From: Rhodospirillales bacterium
GTDB lineage: Bacteria; Pseudomonadota; Alphaproteobacteria; Rhodospirillales; UBA2165
Reading direction: 5' to 3'
Length of the DNA: 7,827 nt
Assembly: GCA_013204125.1 (NCBI GenBank)
Contig: JABMOP010000325.1
Location: 1 to 7,827 of the forward strand
The first letter of the stretch is position 1; the number at the start of each line of letters is the position of its first letter. Below the pieces are notes generated by a model. That model searched no databases. It had not been told where the DNA came from and saw nothing but the letters and a program-made list of their open reading frames with translations. This document shows positions 1 through 5,290 of this stretch, in pieces. Made by a program: the position numbers and the translations under genes.

Positions 1-157
1 CCATAACGCCATACAGGCGATCGGCGGTTTCCGCATCGATCAAGGTCATCATGCCCTTATCAAGGCCATGTTCTTCGATAAAGCTAACTTGGGACTGGGC
101 CAGCACATCGACGATGGCATTGCCGATCCCAGTTACGTCAAAACGGGTGTCACTCAT
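1..157 (-). CDS. PfkB-family sugar/nucleoside kinase, probable adenosine kinase (5' part only)
   Basis: Only the first 52 codons lie in the window; the gene runs off the left edge. The protein begins MSDTRFDVTGIGNAIVDVLA. The GIGNAIVD segment (about residues 10-17) is the N-terminal strand and glycine turn of PfkB/ribokinase-fold kinases, and the following stretch ending GMMTLIDAETADRLY (about 35-49) matches the start of alphaproteobacterial proteins annotated as adenosine kinase. That family phosphorylates adenosine or a related nucleoside or sugar with ATP in the cytoplasm, in purine salvage. The ATP-site and catalytic-base motifs (DTxGAGD region) lie outside the window, so substrate is inferred only from N-terminal resemblance. 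The start is the ATG at 157-155, with AGGAG six bases upstream (164-168). A sigma70-like promoter lies just upstream, and the gene is divergent from the EI24 gene. It could instead be another PfkB-family sugar kinase. Confidence 0.85.
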   Translation of the reverse strand, partial: MSDTRFDVTGIGNAIVDVLAQSQVSFIEEHGLDKGMMTLIDAETADRLYGVM

Positions 158-195
158 TCCTAACTCCTAAAACAAATAGATAAATCCATGGCGGC

Positions 196-223
196 AGTAT
201 AGATTTGCAGGGCCGGGCCTCAA
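196..223 (-). promoter_or_regulatory. Sigma70-type promoter for the PfkB-family kinase
   Basis: On the minus strand, TTGAGG (218-223; 4 of 6 bases match TTGACA) is followed after 16 bases by TATACT (196-201; 5 of 6 match TATAAT). Transcription would start near 188-190, giving a leader of roughly 30 nt that contains the AGGAG ribosome site. The promoter sits in the 106-bp gap between the divergent kinase and EI24 genes. I saw no equally good plus-strand promoter for the EI24 operon in this gap. The call is by eye; no transcript data. Confidence 0.5.
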
Positions 224-263
224 GCCCCCATTTATCCCGCCCCGGCTTTGAGAGTAGCGAGCG

Positions 264-974
264 ATGATTAAGGCGTTTTCCCGCGCAATCCGGCAATTGA
301 CCGATCCAGCCTTAAGACGGGTTTTCATTGTTGGGCTGGTTGGCTCGATCGTGATATTCGGGGCGCTTTGGGGCGCCGTTGCGTATTTTTTGGCGAGCGG
401 TGATTTTTTTGCCTATTCGATTTTCGGATTTGAGTTTTCTTTAAATTTTGTCACCAACATACTTGGCAATATGGCGGTGGCGATTTTATCGTGGCTGCTC
501 TTTCCAGCGGTCATCACCATCATTGTCAGCTTGTTTCTGGAAGACGTGGCCGAAGCGGTCGAGGGGCGCCACTACCCAGGGCTGGGCGCGCCCCGCAAGC
601 AGGCGATTGCCGAGATAGTTTGGATAACCGTCAAGTTTGCAGGGCTAAGCATTATCTTAAATATCCTGGCCTTGCCGATCATCCTGATCCTGATTTTTTT
701 CCCACCTTTTAATCTTTTTGTCTTCTACGGATTAAATGGCTATCTTCTAGGGCGAGAATATTTTGAGTTAGTCGCCCATCGCAGATTGGATCCCGCGCGG
801 GCGCATCTTGTAAGAGTATCGTTTAGGGGCCACACCTTCATCGCCGGTGTTATAATCGCCGTATTGATGACGGTGCCGGTTGTAAATTTAGTGGCGCCGA
901 TCATAGCTACCGCCGCCATGGTGCATTTGGTCCAAGGTTGGCGGGAGCGGCTGGAACCGGCCCGGGAGAGTTAA
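264..974 (+). CDS. EI24/CysZ-family multi-pass inner membrane protein
   Basis: A 236-residue hydrophobic protein with the organisation of the EI24 (CysZ-like) family. Membrane segments are visible at about 20-43, 66-92, 120-146 and 191-221, the last possibly a re-entrant pair as in CysZ. The signature is the loop FYGLNGYLLGREYFELVAHR (154-173), typical of alphaproteobacterial EI24 members. A second conserved-looking stretch, VSLFLEDVAEAVEGRHYPGL (88-107), links membrane segments two and three. E. coli CysZ is a sulfate transporter, but alphaproteobacterial paralogues are mostly untested, so I would not assume sulfate. The ATG at 264 is preceded by a weak purine-rich stretch (GAGAGTAGCGAG). 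The gene ends 20 bp before the bactofilin gene, so the two are probably co-transcribed. Its T-rich codons look less GC-rich than its neighbours, which the hydrophobic content explains. Family assignment is firm; function is open. Confidence 0.85.
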   Translation: MIKAFSRAIRQLTDPALRRVFIVGLVGSIVIFGALWGAVAYFLASGDFFAYSIFGFEFSLNFVTNILGNMAVAILSWLLFPAVITIIVSLFLEDVAEAVEGRHYPGLGAPRKQAIAEIVWITVKFAGLSIILNILALPIILILIFFPPFNLFVFYGLNGYLLGREYFELVAHRRLDPARAHLVRVSFRGHTFIAGVIIAVLMTVPVVNLVAPIIATAAMVHLVQGWRERLEPARES

Positions 975-994
975 GAAAATGAGCGAGGTGGATT

Positions 995-1561
995 ATGTTC
1001 GGCAAGGATAAAGGCAAAAATTTATCGGGCGGCGGAAATGCCGGCGCGGGAGCGGCTGATATTCCATCGCCGCCCTTGAAGCCGTTCTCAAAAAATGGAA
1101 GCCACGCGCCGGCCAGGCCGACGGGAGCCCCTTTCCGCCCCGAAATTCCGAGACGCATGTCGGAAATCCCGGGCGCACCCAATCGAGCCGACCGCATGCT
1201 GTCGCTGGACGATGATGCCAATCGTCTTACAATCGGGCGCAATATCAATATTACAGGTGAAATCACCGCCTGCGAAAAATTAGTAGTCGAAGGCACGATC
1301 GAAGCCGAGCTAAACGAAGCGCATTCCATTGTTGTTAAACCGTCCGGTCATTTCAAAGGCCAGGCAACGGTTAATGAAGCCGATATCGGCGGGCGCTTCG
1401 ATGGGACGCTGGTGGTGCGAAATACGCTTACCATTCGCAAAGAGGGCCGCGTCTCAGGCTCGGTGCGCTATGGGCGGATTGTTATTGAATCGGGCGGAGA
1501 AATTTCCGGCGATATGGCATCTTTGGATGCCGCCGCCGCTGCCGGCACCACGAACGACTAG
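995..1561 (+). CDS. Bactofilin (polymer-forming cytoskeletal protein)
   Basis: This 188-residue protein has the bactofilin (DUF583) layout: a disordered N-terminal arm rich in Gly, Ala, Pro and Lys (about 1-75), a right-handed beta-helix core (about 76-174), and a short Ala-rich tail. The core starts at LTIGRNINITGEI and shows the hydrophobic/Gly periodicity of successive beta-helix rungs, including the KLVVEGTIEAEL, GHFKGQATVNEADIGGRFDG and RKEGRVSGSVRYGRIVIESG stretches. Bactofilins polymerise without nucleotide into membrane-associated filaments. In Caulobacter they recruit a peptidoglycan synthase to the stalk, and elsewhere they influence cell shape or chromosome anchoring. The N-terminal arm (MFGKDKG) is where membrane targeting usually resides. 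The ATG at 995 has a GAGGTGG ribosome site (985-991). The gene sits between the EI24 and lipoprotein genes with gaps of 20 and 19 bp. An envelope or morphology role is likely; the specific partner is unknown. Confidence 0.93.
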   Translation: MFGKDKGKNLSGGGNAGAGAADIPSPPLKPFSKNGSHAPARPTGAPFRPEIPRRMSEIPGAPNRADRMLSLDDDANRLTIGRNINITGEITACEKLVVEGTIEAELNEAHSIVVKPSGHFKGQATVNEADIGGRFDGTLVVRNTLTIRKEGRVSGSVRYGRIVIESGGEISGDMASLDAAAAAGTTND

Positions 1562-1580
1562 TTGAGACGATAGAATAGGC

Positions 1581-2354
1581 GTGGGGCTTATTAAAAAAAG
1601 GCGGCCGGGCGAGAGATTTCACCTTAAGCTTCGCCGCATTTCATCGCTGGCCGGCATGGCCATCTTGCTATCGGTGCTGCTAGCAGCCTGCGCACCCCCA
1701 ACCATCAAGCGCATCCCACGCGCGCCGGGCACCGAAGATGCGCGCGAAATCGACCGCAAAACCAAACCCGTTACGAGCAAAGGGCTGGAAGAAACCATAG
1801 AAGAAGGATCTTTCCCTGATGGCGACGACAAGACCGAACAGGCCGCACGAACGGATGTGGATTTAACAAATTTCAAGGAACGGCTGATCGGCCTTGATGC
1901 AGCGGAAGTTGGTGAATTATTGGGTCCGCCCAGCTTAGAGCGCATTGAGCCGCCGGCAACCATCTGGCAGTTCCGGGCGACCAAATGCATTGTCGATGTG
2001 TTCTTGTTCGCCGACGACGGCGATTCCAAGGTTGACCATGTCGAGGTGCGCCCGCGTAAAACGGAAACCGTCGATGAAAAAGACTGTTTTGCCTCCATCC
2101 TGGCCGGCGATAAAGGCCCGCCGCCGGACGCCGCGCCAGGCAAAGCTCCAGCCGGCGACGGAGCGCCAGACAAAGCTCCAGCTGACGTCGGAGCGCCAGA
2201 CAAAGCTCCAGCCGGCGACGGAGCGCCGGGTGAGGCGATCAAAAAGGCACCGCTGGAAGAAACGCCGGTCGAAGAACCCTTTAGCGATTCCTCACCAAAC
2301 GGCGATCAACTCCCGCCATCCATCGAAGAAGCCCCGCCGAAGCCGGATAAATAG
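1581..2354 (+). CDS. Lipoprotein with a conserved small domain and a decapeptide-repeat tail
   Basis: I do not recognise a named gene. The 257-residue product starts at GTG (1581) and has a long basic n-region (residues 1-19), a hydrophobic stretch, and a lipobox ending LLAAC with the lipidated Cys at residue 37. A charged linker follows. A compact region at about 98-171 (RLIGLDAAEVGELLGPPSLE, then IWQFRATKCIVDVFLF) has the 'two helices, GPP, then WQY-like strands' pattern seen in BamE/SmpA-OmlA-like folds. I infer that similarity from pattern only. Cys136 and Cys169 could form a periplasmic disulfide. The tail (from about 180) is Pro/Ala/Lys/Asp/Glu-rich, includes three decapeptide repeats, and is probably disordered. 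GTG is preceded only by a weak site (GAGACGATAGAATAGG). No better in-frame start precedes the signal, and Met26 would leave too short a signal. It closes the EI24-bactofilin operon and is convergent with nth, 22 bp away. Confidence 0.8.
   Translation: MGLIKKRRPGERFHLKLRRISSLAGMAILLSVLLAACAPPTIKRIPRAPGTEDAREIDRKTKPVTSKGLEETIEEGSFPDGDDKTEQAARTDVDLTNFKERLIGLDAAEVGELLGPPSLERIEPPATIWQFRATKCIVDVFLFADDGDSKVDHVEVRPRKTETVDEKDCFASILAGDKGPPPDAAPGKAPAGDGAPDKAPADVGAPDKAPAGDGAPGEAIKKAPLEETPVEEPFSDSSPNGDQLPPSIEEAPPKPDK
2133..2222 (+). repeat. Three tandem 30-bp units encoding a decapeptide repeat in the lipoprotein
   Basis: Units at 2133-2162, 2163-2192 and 2193-2222 encode APGKAPAGDG, APDKAPADVG and APDKAPAGDG (residues 185-214). 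A partial fourth unit (APGEA) follows. Units 1 and 3 differ at one base, and unit 2 differs from unit 3 at three bases. The near-identity at DNA level points to recent expansion by slippage or unequal recombination, and the in-frame length means copy number can change without breaking the gene. The peptide is a flexible Pro/Ala spacer, as in lipoproteins that reach through the periplasm. Confidence 0.9.
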
Positions 2355-2376
2355 GCTCAGCCAAGAGGAACTCCTT

Positions 2377-3012
2377 TCAAGCCAGAATTTTGGCCTTATA
2401 GCCGCATTGACCCCGCACTACGCAGGACGGGCAATCGGGCTTGCGCGCTTTGCACACATAGCGCCCGTGTAGGATCAGCCAGTGATGAGCATGCTGCATG
2501 AATTTCTCCGGCGTCGCCTTTTCGAAATTTTTTTCCACTTCGAGCGGCGTTTTTCCGGGCGCAATGCCGGTCCGGTTGCCGAGCCTAAACAAATGCGTAT
2601 CGACGGCGATGGTCGGCGCGCCAAACGCAATGTTAAGCACGACATTGGCCGTCTTGCGTCCAACGCCGGGCAATTTTTGCAACCCATCGCGGTCTTCGGG
2701 CACCTTGCCGCCAAAATCGTCGAGCAGCATTTGGCTAAGTTTGATGACGTTTTTGGCCTTGGTATTAAATAGCCCGATAGACTTGATGTAATTTTTTAGA
2801 TTGGCCTCGCCAAGGGCAACCATCGCCTTCGGTGTTTTGACTTTTTTGAACAACGGCCCGGTGGCTTTGTTGACGCCGATATCGGTGGCCTGCGCCGACA
2901 GCACCACGGCGACCAGCAACGTATAGGAATTGACGTAATTAAGCTCGCCCTTGGGGTCCGGCATGGCGGCGGCCAAATTCTCGTAAAACGCTTCGATGTC
3001 CGCTTTTTTCAT
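2377..3012 (-). CDS. nth: Endonuclease III (DNA glycosylase/AP lyase)
   Basis: A 211-residue protein, the same length as E. coli Nth, whose numbering it matches at the key residues. The helix-hairpin-helix motif LPGVGRKTANVVL spans 114-126 with catalytic Lys120. The catalytic Asp138 lies in VDTHLFRLGNR (137-147). The [4Fe-4S] cluster loop is complete: Cys187, Cys194, Cys197 and Cys203 with C-X6-C-X2-C-X5-C spacing. LSAQATD (38-44) is the conserved N-terminal helix region. The enzyme removes oxidised pyrimidines and cleaves the abasic site in base-excision repair. The ATG at 3012-3010 has only a weak upstream site (TTTGGA). The gene is convergent with the lipoprotein gene and divergent from the cyclase gene. 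Nothing is missing or degraded. Confidence 0.97.
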   Translation of the reverse strand: MKKADIEAFYENLAAAMPDPKGELNYVNSYTLLVAVVLSAQATDIGVNKATGPLFKKVKTPKAMVALGEANLKNYIKSIGLFNTKAKNVIKLSQMLLDDFGGKVPEDRDGLQKLPGVGRKTANVVLNIAFGAPTIAVDTHLFRLGNRTGIAPGKTPLEVEKNFEKATPEKFMQHAHHWLILHGRYVCKARKPDCPSCVVRGQCGYKAKILA

Positions 3013-3145
3013 TCAAATATCCAAACGAAGGAGAGGTTTCGCGCCCTGGTTTAGCGTAAAATTTCAGCCATATACAGACCCCAGTATTAAGCCCCGCCTT
3101 ATCGCCTATTGAAATACCGCCTATCAACTGCCCATTATACCCATC

Positions 3146-4411
3146 ATGGATGTTGATACCGCCTACCCGCTGAAACGGCACTTCATGCGCCGTATATTGC
3201 CGGGGCTTCTCCTGCTCATTTTCTTTGCCAGTGCGATAACCTATGGCTCCGCCCGCTGGACCGTAGAAAAAGTCTATTTGGAATTGGCGCGCCAGCGGGC
3301 CGAAGTGATTGCAGCTTCGGTCAAGCGCGAAGCCCCCGATGCCTGGGCGCGGCTCAGAACCGGCCGCCTGGCGCCCGGCGATAATGCGCGATTACGCACA
3401 GCGTTCGGCAACGAAGCGGAAGAGCTGAAACTGATGGCCTTAAAAGTTTATGACCTTGCCGGCCGGGTTCTGTATTCCACCGATCCTGCGAGTTTGGGAA
3501 AACTGGAAACCGGCAAGGCGCTGAGAAGCGTCGTCGCCGATATGAAATCAAGTCTGGTGCGCAAAGATGAAGGCGGCAATTCCTTGATCGAGCTTTATGT
3601 TCCTTATCTTGACCAAAACGGGCAGCTTGCCGCGGTCTTCGAATTATATGAACCGGTTGGCTATTTGGATGGCATTTTGCTGCGCTCCGGCCTGATTGTC
3701 TCGCTCGTTCCGGCGGCATTGTTTCTTCTCTTAGCGGCGGCGGCGGCAATCCTGGTCGGCCGCGCGCAGCGCCATATCGACGGGCGCGCCCACGATCTGA
3801 TCCAACTGAAAGAACGCCTTGAAAGTTTCGTCTCTTCGAGCGCCGTCAATGCCGCCCGCGAAGGCGGCGTTATCCCATCGGAAAGAGTGCGCATAACCTT
3901 GCTCTATTCCGATGCAAGGGATTTCACCGGATATTCCGAGGCCAACCCGCCGGAACGCGTGGTCTGGTATTTGAACGAATTGATGACAATTCAGGTTGAT
4001 GCGATCGGCGCCCAGGGCGGCGATGTGGACAAAATGATCGGCGATGCCTTATTGGCGCGGTTTACCGGCCGGGGCGCTGAAGGCCGCGCGCTGGCGGCGG
4101 CGCGCGCAATTTTGGGCGAAGTCGCGCGCGCCGAATTACCGCGATTGGTCGGCATCGGTATTTATACAGGAGACGTGATTTCCGGTGCCATTGGGCCGAC
4201 GGATCGGCGTGATTTCACGGTCATCGGCGATGGCGTGAATGTCTCGGCGCGCCTCTGTTCGGCGGCGGCGGCGGGAGAAATTGTCGCCGACGAAGCCACC
4301 GTCGCCGCAGATAATGGCGCCGAATGGGAGCCGCCATTCGGCGCCGTCGAAGCCCTAACCGTCAAAGGCCGGCTGGATCCCGTTGCCGCCCGGCGCTGGC
4401 GGAATTCTTAA
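3146..4411 (+). CDS. Membrane-anchored class III adenylate/guanylate cyclase with periplasmic sensor region
   Basis: A 421-residue protein with two membrane helices (about 16-34 and 181-204) flanking a ~145-residue extracytoplasmic region. That region contains LKVYDLAGRVLYSTDPASLG (99-118) and a later ELYVPYLDQNGQLAAVFELY stretch, the strand pattern of PAS/Cache-like sensors. A helical linker (about 205-240; LKERLESFVSSSAVNAA) leads to the class III catalytic domain. Visible catalytic residues: metal Asp256 in LLYSDARDFT, Lys296 and metal Asp300 in VDKMIGDALLARF, and Thr358 with Asn365/Arg369 in DFTVIGDGVNVSARL. The Lys/Thr pair is the adenine-selecting combination of class IIIb cyclases, so cAMP is the likely product. 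Homodimerisation is expected, since each site is shared. I see no clear HAMP domain. The ATG at 3146 lacks a strong ribosome site. Met14 (3185) is an alternative start that would still leave the first helix intact. The nearest upstream gene is divergent nth, so the cyclase is probably monocistronic. Confidence 0.93.
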   Translation: MDVDTAYPLKRHFMRRILPGLLLLIFFASAITYGSARWTVEKVYLELARQRAEVIAASVKREAPDAWARLRTGRLAPGDNARLRTAFGNEAEELKLMALKVYDLAGRVLYSTDPASLGKLETGKALRSVVADMKSSLVRKDEGGNSLIELYVPYLDQNGQLAAVFELYEPVGYLDGILLRSGLIVSLVPAALFLLLAAAAAILVGRAQRHIDGRAHDLIQLKERLESFVSSSAVNAAREGGVIPSERVRITLLYSDARDFTGYSEANPPERVVWYLNELMTIQVDAIGAQGGDVDKMIGDALLARFTGRGAEGRALAAARAILGEVARAELPRLVGIGIYTGDVISGAIGPTDRRDFTVIGDGVNVSARLCSAAAAGEIVADEATVAADNGAEWEPPFGAVEALTVKGRLDPVAARRWRNS

Positions 4412-4419
4412 AAGCCCGC

Positions 4420-4456
4420 TTTAATCTTCGAGCCCCAAAACGTGGTTCACATTGCC
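4420..4456 (-). repeat. Remnant copy of the dapB 3' end (outer direct repeat)
   Basis: Aligned with the genuine dapB tail at 5257-5290, this stretch is identical over its first 18 bases and over 31 of 34 aligned positions in all, apart from one 3-base insertion (4450-4452). Read on the minus strand in one frame it still encodes NHVLGLED followed by a stop, against dapB's own NDVLGLED and stop. Similarity ends abruptly on both sides. It overlaps the last codons and TGA of ribH2, read there in a different frame. It is a non-functional remnant marking one end of the ribH2 unit. Confidence 0.85.
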
Positions 4457-4956
4457 GACGCCACCAAATCGGAACGATCCGACACGGTCGATAGATTTTG
4501 TAATGTCACCATGCAAGCCTCCGCCGCTTCCTTGCCCTTGACGACGAAATGTTCGGCAAAAAAGGCGTGGTGTGGTTCGTGTTCATGATAATTGAGCGGC
4601 GTCAGCACGGCGGAAATGACTGGAACATCCGTATCTAGTTGAACGCGCATCAACCCGTCGATCACGGCAGAGGCGACGAAATCGTGGCGGTAAATGCCCC
4701 CGTTGACGACCAGGGCAGAGCAAACGATAGCGGCGTAGCGGCCCGATCGGGCCAAAGTCTTGGCGAGCAATGGCATCTCGAAGGCGCCCGGTACGCCGAA
4801 CACCTCGGCCTTCACGCGCCCCTGACTGAGCGTTTTGATTTCCTCCAGAAAACTATCCCGGCATCGGACAACGATATTCGCATGCCAATTAGCGCCGATG
4901 AAGGCAATTGTTTCCGTTCCGGGTTTTAGAGTTTGATTGTCTTGAGTCTGATTCAT
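4447..4956 (-). CDS. ribH2: 6,7-dimethyl-8-ribityllumazine synthase, type II (RibH2-like)
   Basis: The product condenses 5-amino-6-ribitylamino-uracil with dihydroxybutanone phosphate to give the lumazine precursor of riboflavin, in the cytoplasm. The 169-residue sequence resembles Brucella/rhizobial RibH2 rather than ordinary RibH. It has IAFIGANWHANIV (17-29, with Trp24 at the substrate-stacking position), VPGAFEMPLLAKTLARSGRY (55-74), GGIYRHDFVASAVI (86-99, with probable catalytic His91) and VLTPLNYHEHEPHHAFFAEH (117-136). The Brucella type II enzyme is a decamer rather than the 60-mer of many type I enzymes. The ATG at 4956-4954 has AGGAG at 4964-4968, seven bases upstream. The gene stands alone behind its own promoter and FMN riboswitch. 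Its last codons and stop lie in a duplicated dapB tail, so the C-terminus (LVASAM) may have been altered by the join. Alphaproteobacteria with RibH2 usually also carry a housekeeping ribH in a rib operon, which is not in this window. Confidence 0.93.
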   Translation of the reverse strand: MNQTQDNQTLKPGTETIAFIGANWHANIVVRCRDSFLEEIKTLSQGRVKAEVFGVPGAFEMPLLAKTLARSGRYAAIVCSALVVNGGIYRHDFVASAVIDGLMRVQLDTDVPVISAVLTPLNYHEHEPHHAFFAEHFVVKGKEAAEACMVTLQNLSTVSDRSDLVASAM

Positions 4957-4962
4957 GTCTTT

Positions 4963-5003
4963 ACTCCTACACGAGTTGCACGACGTGAATCAGGGCATGG
5001 AGT
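4963..5003 (-). promoter_or_regulatory. Candidate anti-Shine-Dalgarno helix in the ribH2 leader
   Basis: In the ~87-nt leader between the riboswitch and ribH2, the minus-strand ACTCC at 4999-5003 can pair perfectly with GGAGT at 4963-4967, which contains the ribosome site. A closer ACTC at 4973-4976 could pair with the GAGT part instead. A GC-rich self-complementary stretch (CGCGCG at about 5010-5015 and 5028-5033) lies upstream and has no following U-run, so this leader looks more like translational control than an intrinsic terminator. The pairings are short and unfolded by software. Confidence 0.35.
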
Positions 5004-5043
5004 TGATACGCGCGGAATGCGCCATACGCGCGCCGCGTGGATC

Positions 5044-5200
5044 GTTCTCTCCCATCCGGACTATGACCGTCGGCTTCGGATTTACACCGAATCGGCTGAC
5101 CCCTCAAAGGATGTCCCTCGAAGGCGCTCGCGGGCTGACACACCGGACATTGTCCGAATGCGATCACCGCCGGTGGGGAATCTCACCCCGCCCTGAGAAC
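5044..5200 (-). ncRNA. FMN riboswitch (RFN element) controlling ribH2
   Basis: The minus strand carries the RFN consensus in order. P1 is closed by GTTCTC (5195-5200) pairing with GAGAAC (5044-5049). AGGGCGGGGTGAGATTCCCC and ACCGGCGGT follow (about 5166-5194), then an extra hairpin with TCGGAC, the conserved AGCCCGCGAGCG block (about 5125-5136), a variable arm, GGTCAGCCGATTCGGTGTAA with ATCCGAAGCCGACGGTCATA, and AGTCCGGATGGGAGA at the 3' side. All six paired regions can be accommodated. FMN binding to this aptamer shuts off downstream riboflavin genes, either by terminating transcription or by blocking translation. Here the only downstream gene is ribH2, starting 87 nt beyond P1. About 157 nt in total, within the usual size range. 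The plus strand is open across the element but encodes nothing recognisable. Confidence 0.96.
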
Positions 5201-5212
5201 TTTCACGAATTA

Positions 5213-5241
5213 GATATATCGGCAATTGTGCGACAGATCAA
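5213..5241 (-). promoter_or_regulatory. Candidate sigma70-type promoter for the riboswitch-ribH2 transcript
   Basis: On the minus strand TTGATC (5236-5241; 4 of 6 match TTGACA) is followed after exactly 17 bases by TATATC (5213-5218; 4 of 6 match TATAAT). Transcription would begin near 5206, a few bases before P1 of the riboswitch, which is where a riboswitch promoter should lie. A perfect 5-bp inverted repeat, GATCA-ACGA-TGATC on the plus strand (5236-5249), overlaps the -35 box and could be an operator, a small hairpin after dapB, or chance. The promoter makes ribH2 independent of dapB transcription. Confidence 0.5.
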
Positions 5242-5256
5242 CGATGATCGCGCTGA

Positions 5257-5290
5257 TTTAATCTTCGAGCCCCAGAACATCGTTCATGCC
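5257..5290 (-). repeat. dapB 3' end, inner copy of the direct repeat flanking the ribH2 unit
   Basis: This is the functional end of dapB, encoding GMNDVLGLED and the TAA stop. It is repeated in the same orientation at 4420-4456, beyond ribH2. The two copies enclose the promoter, FMN riboswitch and ribH2 (about 800 bp) and nothing else. Confidence 0.85.

Noticed and set aside
2133..2222. Short CRISPR-like repeat array
   Set aside because: Units are contiguous without spacers, in frame, and inside a clear coding sequence.
1945..2472. Plus-strand open frame overlapping the lipoprotein and the nth 3' end
   Set aside because: Arg/Lys/Ser/Pro-rich out-of-frame reading of the lipoprotein repeat region running antisense into nth; no family pattern.
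3134..3139. Perfect TATAAT on the minus strand as the nth promoter
   Set aside because: No acceptable -35 box lies 16-18 bases upstream and the leader would exceed 110 nt; left uncalled.
3013..3145. Small gene or RNA in the nth-cyclase gap
   Set aside because: The 133-bp gap shows no convincing small frame with a ribosome site and no structured RNA motif; it most likely holds the two divergent promoters, which I could not define.
4411..4423. AAAGC-CC-GCTTT palindrome between the cyclase and ribH2 stops, as a bidirectional terminator
   Set aside because: The stem is only five weak pairs around a two-base centre, which cannot close as drawn, and the flanking T/A runs are short.
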